This document shows positions 1 through 11,655 of a stretch of 64,000 nucleotides of DNA, piece by piece. The stretch's first letter is position 1; each line of letters opens with the position of its first letter. Position numbers and translations under genes: made by a program. The notes beneath the pieces are model-generated. The model was given only the letters and a program-made list of their open reading frames with translations, had not been told where the DNA came from and made no database searches. The DNA comes from Mugil cephalus (taxonomy: Eukaryota; Chordata; Actinopteri; Mugiliformes; Mugilidae): NCBI RefSeq assembly GCF_022458985.1, contig NC_061782.1:24069672-24133671 (forward strand), given 5' to 3'.

Positions 1-928
1 ATTCATTCCTTTTCTAGGAATCTGACCAGCCCGTGTTGAAATAATCAACACATTAGGAAGCACTCACAAGTCTGTACAATAAGATGGATTATTCATCGCC
101 ATGTATCCCAGAAATACAGTTGACTCCTCTTTGTCCAGCCATATCTGGGAATCTCACTTTAGTTTGTGTCAGGACAAGAATCAGTATTAATTTAATTTTA
201 AAATCCCATCTGCTGCGAAGGAACCTCAAACTGTGCAGTATCAAAGCTGGTTTACCAGAAAAACAGACCAAGCATGAGAGAAAATCTGAATCCTGGCTAG
301 ACGTCACCCCCTCAGCAGGCAGCTCCTCATTGATGTTTGCTCAGCATGAAATGGTTAATGACCCACAATTCTGGCACCGACTATCCCCCCGATGGTCAAA
401 TTGCTGCAGATAGAAATGCCAGTGATGTCTGAATGTTTTATCTTTATAGAAGATGGCGTTGGGGAACACTTTAATGTCAGAATGCCAGCATCTCAATTAT
501 GAGCCTGTCTGCCATCATAAAATCACAAATAAAACCCAGCCTCCTTGGTTAGCTGCAAAATGCACTTCCAGTGCAGGAACAACTGTGATGTGTTCAGTAA
601 CTGAATCTCGCACAGCAAGGCGACTGGAAAAGGAAAACTTTACAGTATATTCATATTATTTTCAGTTTATTGAAAAGTCCGTAATGCAGCTTTTGGTTTT
701 GGACCAAATCAGGGAGAAGTCCAATGACATTTAGCAGATGAGTAAATCCATTTGTTTCAGAGAGGTGTTTGTGAAAAGTTTGCAGAGAACTTTTTCAGTT
801 CCTTAGCGAGAATCCATCCAAACTTCTCTTTGTTTGACTACATCAGTATGTGGAGTTATGGTTAAAGTTTCCCCAAAAAGTCAGTTTGTGTTAATCCTGA
901 CCGACTGTTCATAATCAGACATGATATG
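1..928. other. Non-coding stretch, no gene recognised
   Basis: Open frames here are short (up to about 109 codons), lack recognisable domains and show no convincing exon structure. No transposon terminus or simple repeat was recognised before the 8-bp duplication at 929-936. Confidence 0.5.
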
Positions 929-936
929 AACATCTT
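929..936. repeat. Left 8-bp target-site duplication of the foldback element
   Basis: AACATCTT directly precedes the left terminus GGTAACAC and is repeated exactly at 4159-4166 after the right terminus GTGTTACC. Confidence 0.85.
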
Positions 937-2389
937 GGTAACACTTTCTATGAAGGTTGTATTTATGATGCCCTATGAATGCACTCATAATGTTTTATAA
1001 GGTGTCTATAAAGCAATTATAATGGTCATTATTACCATCTATACATATTCACAAGTCGTCATAACCAACTTCATGATGCATTATGACAACTGGTTATGAA
1101 TGATTATAATTTTAATCTGAATAGTGCATTATAAATATGTCAATATCTGCCTACTCACTCGTTAGTTTTATGATGCATAACTACTTCGCTTTGCTAAATG
1201 TGCATAGTGATGCATAATGAGTTTTGACTTCGCCTATAGTGCTTTATATCTGTAGTTATAAGTATATGTAATAAAGTTATAATAATGTATACATCTCCCT
1301 ACAGCACACCGTTATAAACAGCATTCCAATATCATAAGTGCTATTTGTCAGCGCTAAGTAAAGTGACAAGAATATGACACTATTATTAACAGATATAAGT
1401 TACTATGAGTAATTAAAAGGTGCAATAAACTAAGTCCTGAGTCTGGCATCTTTACCCCATATGCACAATGTTAATATCAAAGGTGTTATTTGTCAGCTTT
1501 AGGTAAATTAGTGCAAATGAGGTGTTGTGGATATAAGACTATTATAAACAAATATGAGGCGCAATGAAATGAGAGCCTGGACAGTAAAGACAAAAGGAAT
1601 GCATTTAGTTCACTTTAAATTTCATTTAAACCAACACACATAATCAGAATGATTATCAATGCTCTGAGCACATTGCACAAACACATGAAACAGGCCACAA
1701 AAGAGCACGGCGTGGTCCTAGCGATGTGGCTCTTGAAAGTGCCTTTGGGTTGGTGAGGTGATTCAGGGTCAGAGGTCAGGAGATGGTTTGACAGAAACTT
1801 CAAGAAGAACAGAGGCAAATCTTTAGTGCCCTAGTTGGGTTTGTTTTTAATGCAGGTTTGATTGAAAACACATAAGTAGATCACGTTTTTTTGTTTAAAG
1901 CAGCCTAATGAGACATTGTGTTACCGCATATCATGCAGGCAGCGCAGATTACCCGTAGGTGGCTTAAACTAGCTACACGAAAGTTACCAGACACGGCTAG
2001 TTTTAACTCACAAGTTAGATCGTTTTCATATTCTTGCGTTTAATGATTGAAACCATTCGAAATCATTGCTTTATTACGTAAACGATGTGCTTCATGTAAG
2101 CAATGTAAGGCATTAGCTCACAAAACATTGGCAGGACAGAGAGACAACCTACCTGTCCTGGAGAGGACTCAGCGAAGAAAGGAAAGAAAAGCCGCTTTAC
2201 GACTAGTACATACAGTCAATGCTTTGCGACAGTGGGAGGAGCTGTGGACGGAGGTGGGTGGGGTCTGAGGTCAGGGGTCATGGACTAAGGAATGACATTT
2301 CTACAATAATAATAATATAAATAAAAACGATATTAAAATAATATCTGACGGCATTCAATAAATGCGGACATTTCTAGCGATCCTATATA
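937..2389 (+). repeat. Left arm of the foldback element
   Basis: This arm of about 1.45 kb matches the reverse complement of 2713-4158 with few mismatches and small indels. The outer part is AT-rich and full of ATTATAA/TTATGA words. The inner part (about 1840-2350) is more complex and contains a 73-codon open frame (2047-2268, opened by a TTG rather than an ATG) that is largely preserved on the other arm. I do not recognise that peptide, and preservation of a frame in both arms is expected simply from arm identity. Confidence 0.85.
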
Positions 2390-2712
2390 AGCGACCGATA
2401 CAACAAATAACCATTAATTTTTTTCGAATCTCAAAGTGCCGAATCTTGCAGCAAAATTGTCGTTACATTAAAAACCAAAATAAGATCATTACAAATCTAG
2501 TCTAAATGAAATAAAATCAAACCTCTTTATTGCGCAGTGTCACATTGACAGTCATCCTCATAGCACGAAATAACTTCCAATTGAAATACATCAGTTTGAA
2601 ATTCGTTTCGAGCGGCATGAAAATTTGAGGAAAATCGGCAGGCACCAAACAATAGATTAATTTTCGTGACAGTTTCACATCCACTGTTAGACCGGGTTGG
2701 CATTTAACCGCT
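2390..2712. other. Central spacer of the foldback element
   Basis: This is the unpaired centre, where left- and right-arm similarity stops after GAGCGATCCT-like sequence. A minus-strand frame of 75 codons starts with an ATG inside the right arm (2744) and runs across most of the spacer to 2517. Its product is not recognised and could be a captured fragment or chance. Confidence 0.6.
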
Positions 2713-4158
2713 TGTTTATACAGGATCGCTAGAAATGTCCGCATTTATTGAATGCCGTCAGATGTTATTTTAATATCGTTTTTATTTATATTATTATTAT
2801 TGTAGAAATGTCATTCTTTAGTCCATGGCCCCTGACCCCACCCACCCACCTCCGTCCCCAGCTCCTCCCACTGTCGTAAAGCATTGACCGCGGGTTTTCT
2901 GCTCTTTCTTCGCTGAGTCCTCTCCAGGACAGGTAGGTTGTCTCTCTGTCCTGCTAATGTTTTGTGAGCTAATGCCTTACTTAGTTTACATGAAGCACAT
3001 CGTTTACATATTAAAGCAATGATTTCGAATGGTTTCAATCATTAAACGCAAGAATATGAAAACGATCTAACTTGTGAGGGAAAACTAGCCGTGTCTGGTA
3101 ACTTTGTGTAGCTAGTTTTAAGCCATCCTACGGGTAATCTGCGCTGCCTGCATGATATGCGGTAACACAATGTCTCATTAGGCTGCTTTAAACAAAAAAA
3201 CGTGATCTACTTATGTGTTTTCAATCAAACCTGCATTAAAAACAAACCCAACTAGAGCACTAAAGATTTGCCTCTGTTCTTCTTGTAGTTGCTGTCAAAC
3301 CATCTCCTGACCTCTGACCCTGAATCACCTCACCAACCCAAAGGCACTTTTAAGAGCCACATCTCTAGGACCACGCCGTGCCACTTTTGTGGCCTGTTTC
3401 ATGTGTTTCATGTGTTTGTGTAATGTGCTCAGAGCATTGATAATCATTCTGATTATGTGTGTTGGTTTAAATGAAAATAAAGTGAACTAAATGCATTCCT
3501 TTTGTCTTTACTGTCCAGGCTCTCATTTCATTGCGCCTCATATTTGTTTATAATAGTCTTATATCCACAACACCTCATTTGCACTAATTTACCTAAAGCT
3601 GACAAATAACACCTATGATGTTAACATTGTGCATATGGGGTAAAGATGCCAGACTCAGGACTTAGTTCATTGCACCTTTTAATTACTCATAGTAACTTAT
3701 ATCTGTTAATAATAGTGTCACATTCTTGTCACTTTACTTAGCGCTGACAAATAGCACTTATGATATTGCATAGCTGTTTATAACAGTGTGCTGTAGGGAG
3801 ATGTATACATTATTATAACTTTATTACATATACTTATAACTACAGATATAAAGCACTATAGGCGAAGTCAAAACTCATTATGCATCACTATACACATTTA
3901 GCAAAGCAAAGTAGTTATGATGCATCATAAAACTAACAAGTGATAGGCAGATATTGACATATTTATAATGCACTATTCAGATTAAAATTATAATCATTCA
4001 TAACCAGTTGTCATAATGCACATGAAGTTGGTTATGACGACTTGTGAATATGTATAGATGGTAATAATGACCATTATAATGCTTTATAGACACCTTATAA
4101 AACATTATGAGTGCATTCATAGGGCATTATAAATACAACCTTCATAGAAAGTGTTACC
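2713..4158 (-). repeat. Right arm of the foldback element
   Basis: Inverted copy of 937-2389, readable from 4158 backwards as GGTAACACTTTCTATGAAGG and so on. Small indels relative to the left arm show independent mutation since insertion. Confidence 0.85.
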
Positions 4159-4166
4159 AACATCTT

Positions 4167-7100
4167 TAATGTCATCATTAACATGGCTCAAAATAAAGAA
4201 AATTATGTTTAATTAAAAATATGCCCCAGTTTAAAAGATAAAGAAATAATGAAGTCCTTGAGGACGTGTTTATGTTTATCCTGTCCAGGGGGGGTTGCCA
4301 TGAACAGTGTCTGCATTAGGTGCACAAAGACATACTACTGTATTTAATGGTTAGACTATCATAAACAACAAACCTATGCCAATAAACACTGAAGCAGTTC
4401 TAGAGGCTTCTTGGAGCAACACCTTATTGTGGTTATGTTTCAATCCAATTCAAATCATTCTGATGGTCAGGCATTCTAACTTTACATGACATCTAATTCT
4501 GACACACGTTGTTTTCTCTTATTTTACTGACAACTTCGAACTGCCATGTTTCTGGTCCTGAAAACTTGTTAAAAATATTGGATTTCATTCCAAACAGAGG
4601 GAAACCATCAGATCAAGATAGTAGGAACTGAAATTTCGTATTGAAAAACAAAGGTGTCAAAGTTCACACCACCCCTCTGAATCAGATAAAAAAAAATATA
4701 TATATATCTTTTGTCTTCTGTTATATATACTGGTTGGTTTAAGATTTAGCTATAAACTTACCACAAAGCCAGACAATATTCTTACAAATTTGATACAGTT
4801 TTTTGTATATATTCTTGTCTAATTCCACACTATTTGGGATAAATAAACAATATCTTATGTCTATCCTTCACTTAATCCCTTTCAGGTCTGTATTATTGGT
4901 AATCTATATATGTGTGCTCTTATTTGTTTTTCTTCATTAGTTGTGATCTACACCAGTAAATAACCATCAACCATCACATGTGTCAAACTCAAGACAAGGG
5001 TTCAGGAAGAAAGGTGCTTGTGAGAGAATGGGTGTGCCAATGTGTGTGTCTGTGTTAGAGTGTGTGTGCGTGTGTGTATGTGTGTGTCAGGGGACCTTGT
5101 GTAAATGTTCTGTGCCATTAATGTGCTAACGGCGACATAGATGGAATGCTCACATAGCATTAATATTGATCCCTTAAGCTCTGTAATCCGCTTATGATGA
5201 ATGAGTCAGTGGCTGTTGGATGGCCTATCTTTATACCCTTTTTTACGATTTGCTACGGAGAGACCTATCTGCATGCAATTAGCATGTTGATGGCATCGCA
5301 GTGTGGTATATGCTGCTGGTGCTGCTGGTGCTGCTGTTGCGCGTGCACAGGCAGAATGACAAAGCGAGGGAGAAGGAGCAGACTCAGGTCTGCATTATTC
5401 AACAGGATGATCGTGGATGCTGGCAGGGGAGCCGCTGTGAGCCTGGTGCTGTCTGGCTGATGGGATACTGCAGCAGCATTCGACACATCATTTCAGCTCT
5501 AGTGCAGCTTGAGAAGTATGAGCATGTTAAAGTAACTTAGGCAGCATCCAGATCTTTGTACGGTGCCTGCAGCAGTTTTTGGGAGTCCATCCGCTTTGAC
5601 TGCGGTGATGCATTTACAACATGTCAGAGTCATTGCTGTAGATCCTTGTGGAGACTGTACTCAGCCTGGAACCACTGTACTCACTTAAACAATCTGGTCA
5701 CGCAAAATGAGAAAGTGCTTATAGCAAAACAGGTGAATTAAAAAAATAAAACATTATAATGGAAATAGACAGTACAAATTGGATGCCATGACAGCTCCTA
5801 AAAAGCTCCCCCTGGTGGCTTAGTATAGGTCAAAATCTCCACTCCCTCGGTGTTAGTGACTTTGACATGTACTAAAACTCTGAAGTACAGGTCAAATCTG
5901 CTGAAAATGCTGATGAAGGGTCCATTTTCTTTTGTTTTAGTTATTTAGCGCTATAGAAACAGGATGTGACATCATGTTAACCATTTCCTGGCAACCACTC
6001 AGTGCAGCGGCCCGTAGATCCGTGAGAGTAGGAAAAGATAGATAAATACAGTAGTAAAATATACTTTGTACCAAAGAAACAGTCCCAGCTGTGCAAACTA
6101 GCACGCTAACAATTTTATTATCATGTTAGTATAATGCTGTGCTTATGTAGTGCCTCATATAGCCTCTGATAAGGCTCTAAGCTCTTGCTTTGTTCCATAA
6201 ACTCTCACTAAGCATTATATTGTTTTGCTGTGTTATTTTACGCCCTGCAGACTGGAAGAAAGAGTACCTGCCTCCTGCCCTTTGCCTTAAAATGGTTCAA
6301 ATGCATTTCATGGCATGCAGAATGTGACAAATTCCATATCAATCACGTAGCCCAAAACCTTCCCATAAAACCAAACGTGGCTCCACATTTCGCTGAGGAT
6401 CATCACTTTTAGCTGCTTTTGACTAGCTGGGATTCGAGTGGCCTTTCCTGCATGTCGTTCCACCCCTCTCTGCCTCCTGTCACTCTCCACCTTCCTGTCC
6501 ATTAATAATTACAAAAATCATCCTGGTGTGTGAATAAGGGAAATTATCTGTTATGTAGTTCTTGTTTTGTAATGGTTCGTACAACAATATACACACATAT
6601 ATATATTCACATTTTGAATTATTCAATACAGACTTCAAAACAAACTATAAAGATCAGTTATCTTAGCAATCGCCAGGTTGAAAACAGCATAAGCAATAAA
6701 GAATAAAGAGAGACAGTCAGGATTCAAGAGCATTACGGAAATGGTGTATAGAAATAGAATAAGAGAGCAACATGAAGTGAAAAAGTCAAGACTATGATTG
6801 AATGTAATTATCTATCATTAATTATCAGGCCAACTGTAGAAAAGCTTTGTCATTAACTTTCCATTGAATAACCCAGCTGAATTGTACAGAACAGAAAATG
6901 TTCTGCATTTTGAGTACTACAAAAGACATTATTGCAGCTAAACAGTTTTATGGTTCACCATTTACCTTTTATTGACAACAAGACCACTGGCTGGATTACA
7001 TTCAGAGACAGTTATTTATTTATTCTTTGTGAACAAAGAAATACATTTACGAGCTGTGCCTCAGGAGGTGGTTGGGGTTGATGGTGGACATACAAAGCTC

Positions 7101-7370
7101 TTGACCTTCATATTGGAAACTGGAGTCTGCGTCCATGGATTGTAAATATAATTAAATAAAGTTTAATAAATGTGTCAAGTCATGGGTTTTTGTTTGATTA
7201 ATAGTGTGCTCTGCTTTACATCTGCCAGTTACAAAGAAATCTTAGACTGTACTGAAACAAAACTTCTCAGAAAAATAGATACTTGACCATGCATCAGGAT
7301 TAGATTGACAGAAACCATTGTTGAATGTTGGACATATTTGACGTTTACTTTTGTGTTTTAGTGCAGCACA
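4167..7370. other. Non-coding stretch with (TG)n and a CTG-rich patch
   Basis: No gene recognised. There is an interrupted TG/GT tract at about 5040-5090 and a TGCTGCTGG/TGCTG repeat at about 5310-5340, which creates the cysteine/tryptophan-rich open frame around 5194-5460. That frame is most likely a by-product of the repeat. Otherwise the sequence is AT-rich and unique-looking. Confidence 0.45.
5040..5090. repeat. Interrupted (TG)n microsatellite
   Basis: Alternating TG dinucleotides with a few C/A interruptions. Confidence 0.8.
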
Positions 7371-7611
7371 GTGGGTCCCCCGGTTTCCTTCCACCTCCAA
7401 AGACAAGCTCGTTAGGTTAATTGGTGACTCTAAATTGACCCTAGGTGTGCGTGTGAGTGCGAATGGTTGTCTGATTATGTGTTAGCCCTGCAATAGTCTC
7501 GCGACCTGTGCAGGGTGTACCCCGCCTCTCGCCAGATGCCAGCTGGGATAGGCTCCAGCAATGCCCGCGACCCTAGTGAAGGATTAAGTGGTGAGATGAG
7601 ATGAGACATTT
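7371..7611 (+). mobile_element. Teleost SINE/LINE-tail interspersed repeat
   Basis: Contains the blocks TTAGGTTAATTGGTGACTC, GTGCGAATGGTTGTCTG, GATAGGCTCCAGCA and CCCGCGACCCTAG, followed by a short GAGAT-type simple tail (GTGAGATGAGATGAG). These blocks recur throughout ray-finned fish genomes in a SINE/LINE-derived repeat. Related pieces occur in this window near 45.96-46.61 kb. The family name is not asserted. Confidence 0.75.
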
Positions 7612-7629
7612 GTGTTTTAGTTTGGCCCA

Positions 7630-7760
7630 GTCCCATCCACTAACATGGAGGAGGCAGAGTTTATGACCTATACTGCAGCCAGTCACCAGAGGGAGCTCTA
7701 CTTGCTTAGGCATCAGTTTTGAGGAACTGTTCCATTGTCCATCATTGTACAGTCTATGGC
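7630..7760 (+). repeat. Short dispersed fish repeat (TATACTGCAGCCAG...CAGTCTATGG type)
   Basis: The blocks TTTATGACCTATACTGCAGC, CACCAGAGGGAGCTC and TACAGTCTATGG in this order match a common dispersed fish repeat as I recall it. It follows directly on the preceding repeat. A fragment of similar flavour (GGAAACTGGAGTCTGCGTCC) lies near 7110-7140. Confidence 0.45.
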
Positions 7761-10700
7761 ATTTCCTCATTATGCTGTCAAATGACATCAAAAAGTTCTC
7801 TGGTTGGAGCAACGTTCCGCTAAAATATACATTTGCATTTGTACAAGTACATTTGTATTCATGTTCACAAAACCTAAAAATCTGGAATGTATTTACATGA
7901 TGATCTCAATGTGCAGTCTACGGGCCAGCAGGGGAAATCCTAACTTGTGCAGTAGGTGGCACAACTCGGAAGCAATTATATTTTGGCTCATGCGGCAGGC
8001 AAGCAATTTGTTTTTGTTTTTGTTTGTACAGGGTGAAAGTTATGTGAGTGAGCTACATAGCAAAAAGGGGAAATGTCCCAATGCTAATACACTTCTTTAT
8101 ATGTCCAGCACCAATACAGCAATGAATCCAGACTTGTACTTTGCAGTGTCTTTGCAAAAGGGAAAGAAAATTACATGACTGTAATCAATGGACGCTCTGC
8201 ATTTAATGAGCTGCAGGCAGACACAAAAATACATGTACATGCACACCAAGCTTCAGGTAAACACACACACACATACACACAACAACATGCCTCTTTGAAA
8301 CAATCCTCATCTGCATTTAAATCAGAGGTTTTTGAAGATGAGAAGCAGTGCGGGAATAAGCTGCTTTCTCCCCACCTTGGTCTGAATGGACGCACGCATA
8401 ATTCCTTTCAAGGATTACAAAAAAAAAAAAAAAATGCACAGACACACAAATGAAAACGGCAGAGACAGAAGAACCGCGTGTAGTCTCCAAGCAGCTGTGG
8501 GCCAGTCGCACATTTAGTATGCATTGTTCAAAACGTAACGAGATAAAGAGGCACAAATTGTGTTGGCATTTACAAATTCATGCATATTAGTGTCATTATG
8601 TTTCCACTTTGATCAAATTCTGGGTTATGTGGAGGCCTTGTGTTTCATGGCATCACAACGTGAAATACTTTCCAAATCCCAGCTTTGTTTACATGCAGTT
8701 ACATGCTTCTGTTTTGAAAGGACTTTTTTATGCACTCTGAAATTGGTTAACTCTGGCTTTTCTGTCTGTCCCAAAAAGAAGAAATGAAACAGCAGCACTA
8801 AAATATCATCAGAGACAGAAATGAAATGAAATGAATGAATGAAATGAATGAAAACAGTAACTACATCATTTTCTCAGCACGCTGCATAATGCAGACCTCC
8901 ATACGCTTGACAGACAACATCCCTAAACCCTGTCTGGAAAGAGTTGTAGGCTTTTGCTGAACATCTTTGGTGCTGCAATTGATGATTAATAAATAAAGGT
9001 TAAATTAGGCATACAATCTACTGTACGCATGTCAGACAGAACAAAAGTACTTCTGCTCAGTTCCTATTAATACTAGAAAACCTAATTGCAGCCAGATTAT
9101 ACTTTTTAGAAATGTAATGAGGACACTTTGTCAGGAGCCTTGGCAATTCACCCACACTTGACATGTGAAGGCTAGTAGTGAGTAGTGAGAATTTTATTTT
9201 TTTGTTCCTTAGTGTCTTGTTTGTGCATGTCACGCCACACATTGTGCCTTAAATTTTCCCCGGGGACTAATTTTAATTTGAATGCACTATGCCTGCTGTG
9301 AAACAGTGACGTCAATGCTGCACCATAACTTTTCCACCTACATGTGTTTGAAGCATGTGCTGTCTTCTCCTAAATGAAAAATACCCTCCACACCTTTGGA
9401 ATAGCAATAGAGGAGGTCATGTGACACAACAGCAGATTTTTGCTGGCGTATATGAATTCTGCACCCTACGGCAGTCCTCATCCAGGGTGGCTCAAAAGCA
9501 GCAGTCTAATAAAGTTGTTCCATACACTACAAGTTTTACTGGAGTCTTGCCTTTTATACAGGTTCTTTTTCTCCTCCATGCACCTTGCCAGAAATACAAT
9601 TTGTTTCACAGTCACAGTCTTGTGCCTCCAGCTTGTCCAGCTACGCCTTGTGTCCAGGGTTATAAAAACTGTGAGGTGTGCAATCAAACAAAACAGCACC
9701 AAAGCACCAACATCACTGATGGTCGTTTGTTTCTTTGCACAATGGAATGGAATGGCATGATCTTATGTCAGTTAGCATTTCCAATTTTTCAAATTGCGGG
9801 GTACTCTATTACACCAAAAATCTGAAGTGGCACGAGAAATAATCATGTCAACCAAAGTGCCTTTGCAGCCTAGTCTGTCTGTGAACCAAGGTCTCTGCTG
9901 TAATAAATCATTTTCCTGCTACACCACCAAAGCTCCGTCTAATGACTCCACATTTTTGCACAGAGTTGGTAACCTGACGAACTAAACTCACAGAGAACCA
10001 ATGAATGTTGGGTGTCATTATTTCTTAGAGCTATAGTTGTTGTACTTTTTAAGATTTTAATATTTGAGTGTCAGCATTGACGTGTTCCACAACTTTCCCC
10101 TCATTCTCCATGGCTGAAGCACCCTTGAGCGAGGTGCCCACCCCGAACACTGCTTCAAGTGTGCTCCCTGTTCTTAGTGGTTGTGTACGAATAGATGTCT
10201 TAAGCAAACACGATGGACAGTAAAGAGTCTGTTTGGATACTACGTCAGGATGGAACTAAGTCTGACATCTCGTATTTCAACCGTTTATGTACATTTTTCT
10301 TATAATATGCAAAAATTCTAAATAACTTTGCATGTGGTTATTTGATTATTGTTACATTGTAAGATTCCACTCTGTCAAGACATTAAAAGTAATTTTTTCC
10401 AAACGAAAAAAAAAGGGAACCAGACAATAACAGAACTAGAAGCAAAGGCAATATCAGCAGTATGTCTTACTCAAAAGGTCAAACAATGGCAGTGATGAAT
10501 GGTTTTTTGAATGTCAGACAGAACACCAAAATAATGCGAAGAGCACACATACAGTACGCTCTATAACACCATTTAGCACTGAGTTGTTTGGTAACAGTCT
10601 AAGACAAAACTTTGCAAATATCTACATGCATTAGACTTTGTATTAAATTCAAATGCTTTTTCAAGCCTGAGGGTTGTTTAAGCAATGCAGTTACTATCAT

Positions 10701-11157
10701 TTTGTGGGGGTAAATTAAAAAATATATAAAAAAATGTCTAATCAACCAAAGACTTTGCAATCCCCCTGCAGTACCTCCACAGACCCTCTGTTGAGGACCT
10801 ATGCTATAGACCCCTACATGGCCTACGTTACTGTGATGTTGCGATGTTAAGCAAAACAGAGGGAAAATTCAGGTGAACACTGTCACTTTGAACCATGAAA
10901 ATATTGTCTTGCTGTTGGTGCCAAAACCAAAAAATCAGAAACACTAACTTGAAGTTTTATCACATACTAACCACTGCCAGTCATAGACAACTTTGGTTTG
11001 GCGATTAAAAGAAAGGATTGGAGTGAGACAAACAACAAAGCACACTCTTCTTATCAGATAAGGTTATTATGTAATGCATTATCAGTTTCAGCCTGGACAA
11101 CATTATGGAATAAATAATTAGAATAAATCATGACTAAAATTACGTTCAGTTTGTTTA
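7761..11157. other. Non-coding stretch
   Basis: No gene recognised. It has CA-rich patches (about 8258-8285), a poly(A) run (8419-8434) and a GAAAT/GAATG patch (about 8820-8850). Open frames at 7804-8178 (124 codons) and 9355-9825 (156 codons) have low-complexity or mixed composition, no domain and no splice context, and are judged to be chance. Confidence 0.4.
10095..10205 (+). mobile_element. 3' portion of a SINE
   Basis: GGCTGAAGCACCCTTGAGCG, AGGTGCCCACCCCGAACACTG and the following GTGCTCCC segment match the body of a tRNA-derived fish SINE whose better-preserved copies lie near 43.02 kb and 62.62 kb. The tRNA-like head is missing. Confidence 0.5.
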
Positions 11158-11159
11158 GG

Positions 11160-11310
11160 GCATTCTTGTCACATGTTAATGCTAATGCTAACTGCTAGGC
11201 AACACAACGTTAGTTGTGTGTTTCACGTGTGTCCAAGCAGAAGTTGCATTTGTTACTTTACCCTCCACAGTGGTTCCACTTACTTCTTCTGACATCTTTG
11301 TAGGACAAAA
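11160..11310. repeat. Local direct repeat, copy A
   Basis: CATTCTTGTCACATGTTAATGC (near 11161) and then CCAAGCAGAAGTTGC...TACCCTCCACAGTGGTTC recur in the same order in copy B about 330 bp downstream. Between the two matching blocks copy A holds an ordinary segment with GCTAATGCTAAC, whereas copy B holds a perfect palindrome. Confidence 0.7.
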
Positions 11311-11481
11311 GTCATTGTTCAGATTTTTCTATTGCAAGTCACATGTGACATTGTTATAGGCGTCTTGAATGCCTTCGATTTTTCTTTCATGTACATGCTG
11401 GGTTTCTCAATTAAGTATGTATAAACACGTCCATCACATGGTGGACAGTCCTGTCAAATTGTCCATCACTCACATTATTTG

Positions 11482-11655
11482 GAGGATTCTTGTTACACAT
11501 TAATGCAAACAAGCAAGTAACATTGCATTAGCTCGCTAATCGCGAGCTAATGCAATGTTACTTGCTTGTTTGAAGGGTGTTCAAGCAGAAGTTGCTTTTA
11601 CTACGTTACCCTCCACAGTGGTTCTACTTACTTCTTGTAATATCTTTGTTTGAGA
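11482..11655. repeat. Local direct repeat, copy B
   Basis: Second copy of the segment at 11160-11310, sharing GATTCTTGTTACACATTAATGC and TCAAGCAGAAGTTGC...ACCCTCCACAGTGG. On the minus strand both copies read an alike peptide (EVS.TTVEG.V..ATSA), which may only reflect the duplication. Confidence 0.7.
11506..11572. repeat. Perfect palindrome, 31-bp arms and 5-nt loop
   Basis: The left arm 11506-11536 (CAAACAAGCAAGTAAC...AGCTCGC) is the exact reverse complement of 11542-11572. The loop is TAATC (11537-11541). Such perfection over 31 bp is far beyond chance and implies a recent templated inversion or active maintenance. It lies inside copy B of the local duplication. Confidence 0.95.

Larger units (their letters stand above)
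937..4158. mobile_element. Long foldback (inverted-repeat) DNA transposon, non-autonomous
   Basis: Both ends read GGTAACACTTTCTATGAAGG inward, and the similarity continues for about 1.45 kb on each side, leaving a centre of only about 0.3 kb. The element is flanked by an exact 8-bp direct duplication, AACATCTT, at 929-936 and 4159-4166. An 8-bp target duplication is typical of hAT elements and also occurs in some other cut-and-paste superfamilies, so superfamily assignment is an inference. No transposase-length frame is present, so the copy would need an enzyme supplied from elsewhere. The arms differ at scattered positions (for example GATGCC against AATGCC close to the ends), which argues that this is a real, somewhat aged insertion and not an assembly mirror artefact. 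Confidence 0.88.

Noticed and set aside
937..4158. Assembly mirror duplication
   Set aside because: Arms carry independent substitutions and indels, and the outer flanks share an exact 8-bp duplication, as expected from a transposon.
5194..5540. Cysteine/tryptophan-rich small protein
   Set aside because: Produced by a TGCTGCTGG repeat; no cysteine framework of a known family.
9355..9825. 156-codon open frame (+), the longest in the first 30 kb
   Set aside because: No domain, no signal peptide, no exon boundary, and a second overlapping frame of 106 codons in the same place; composition looks like chance.
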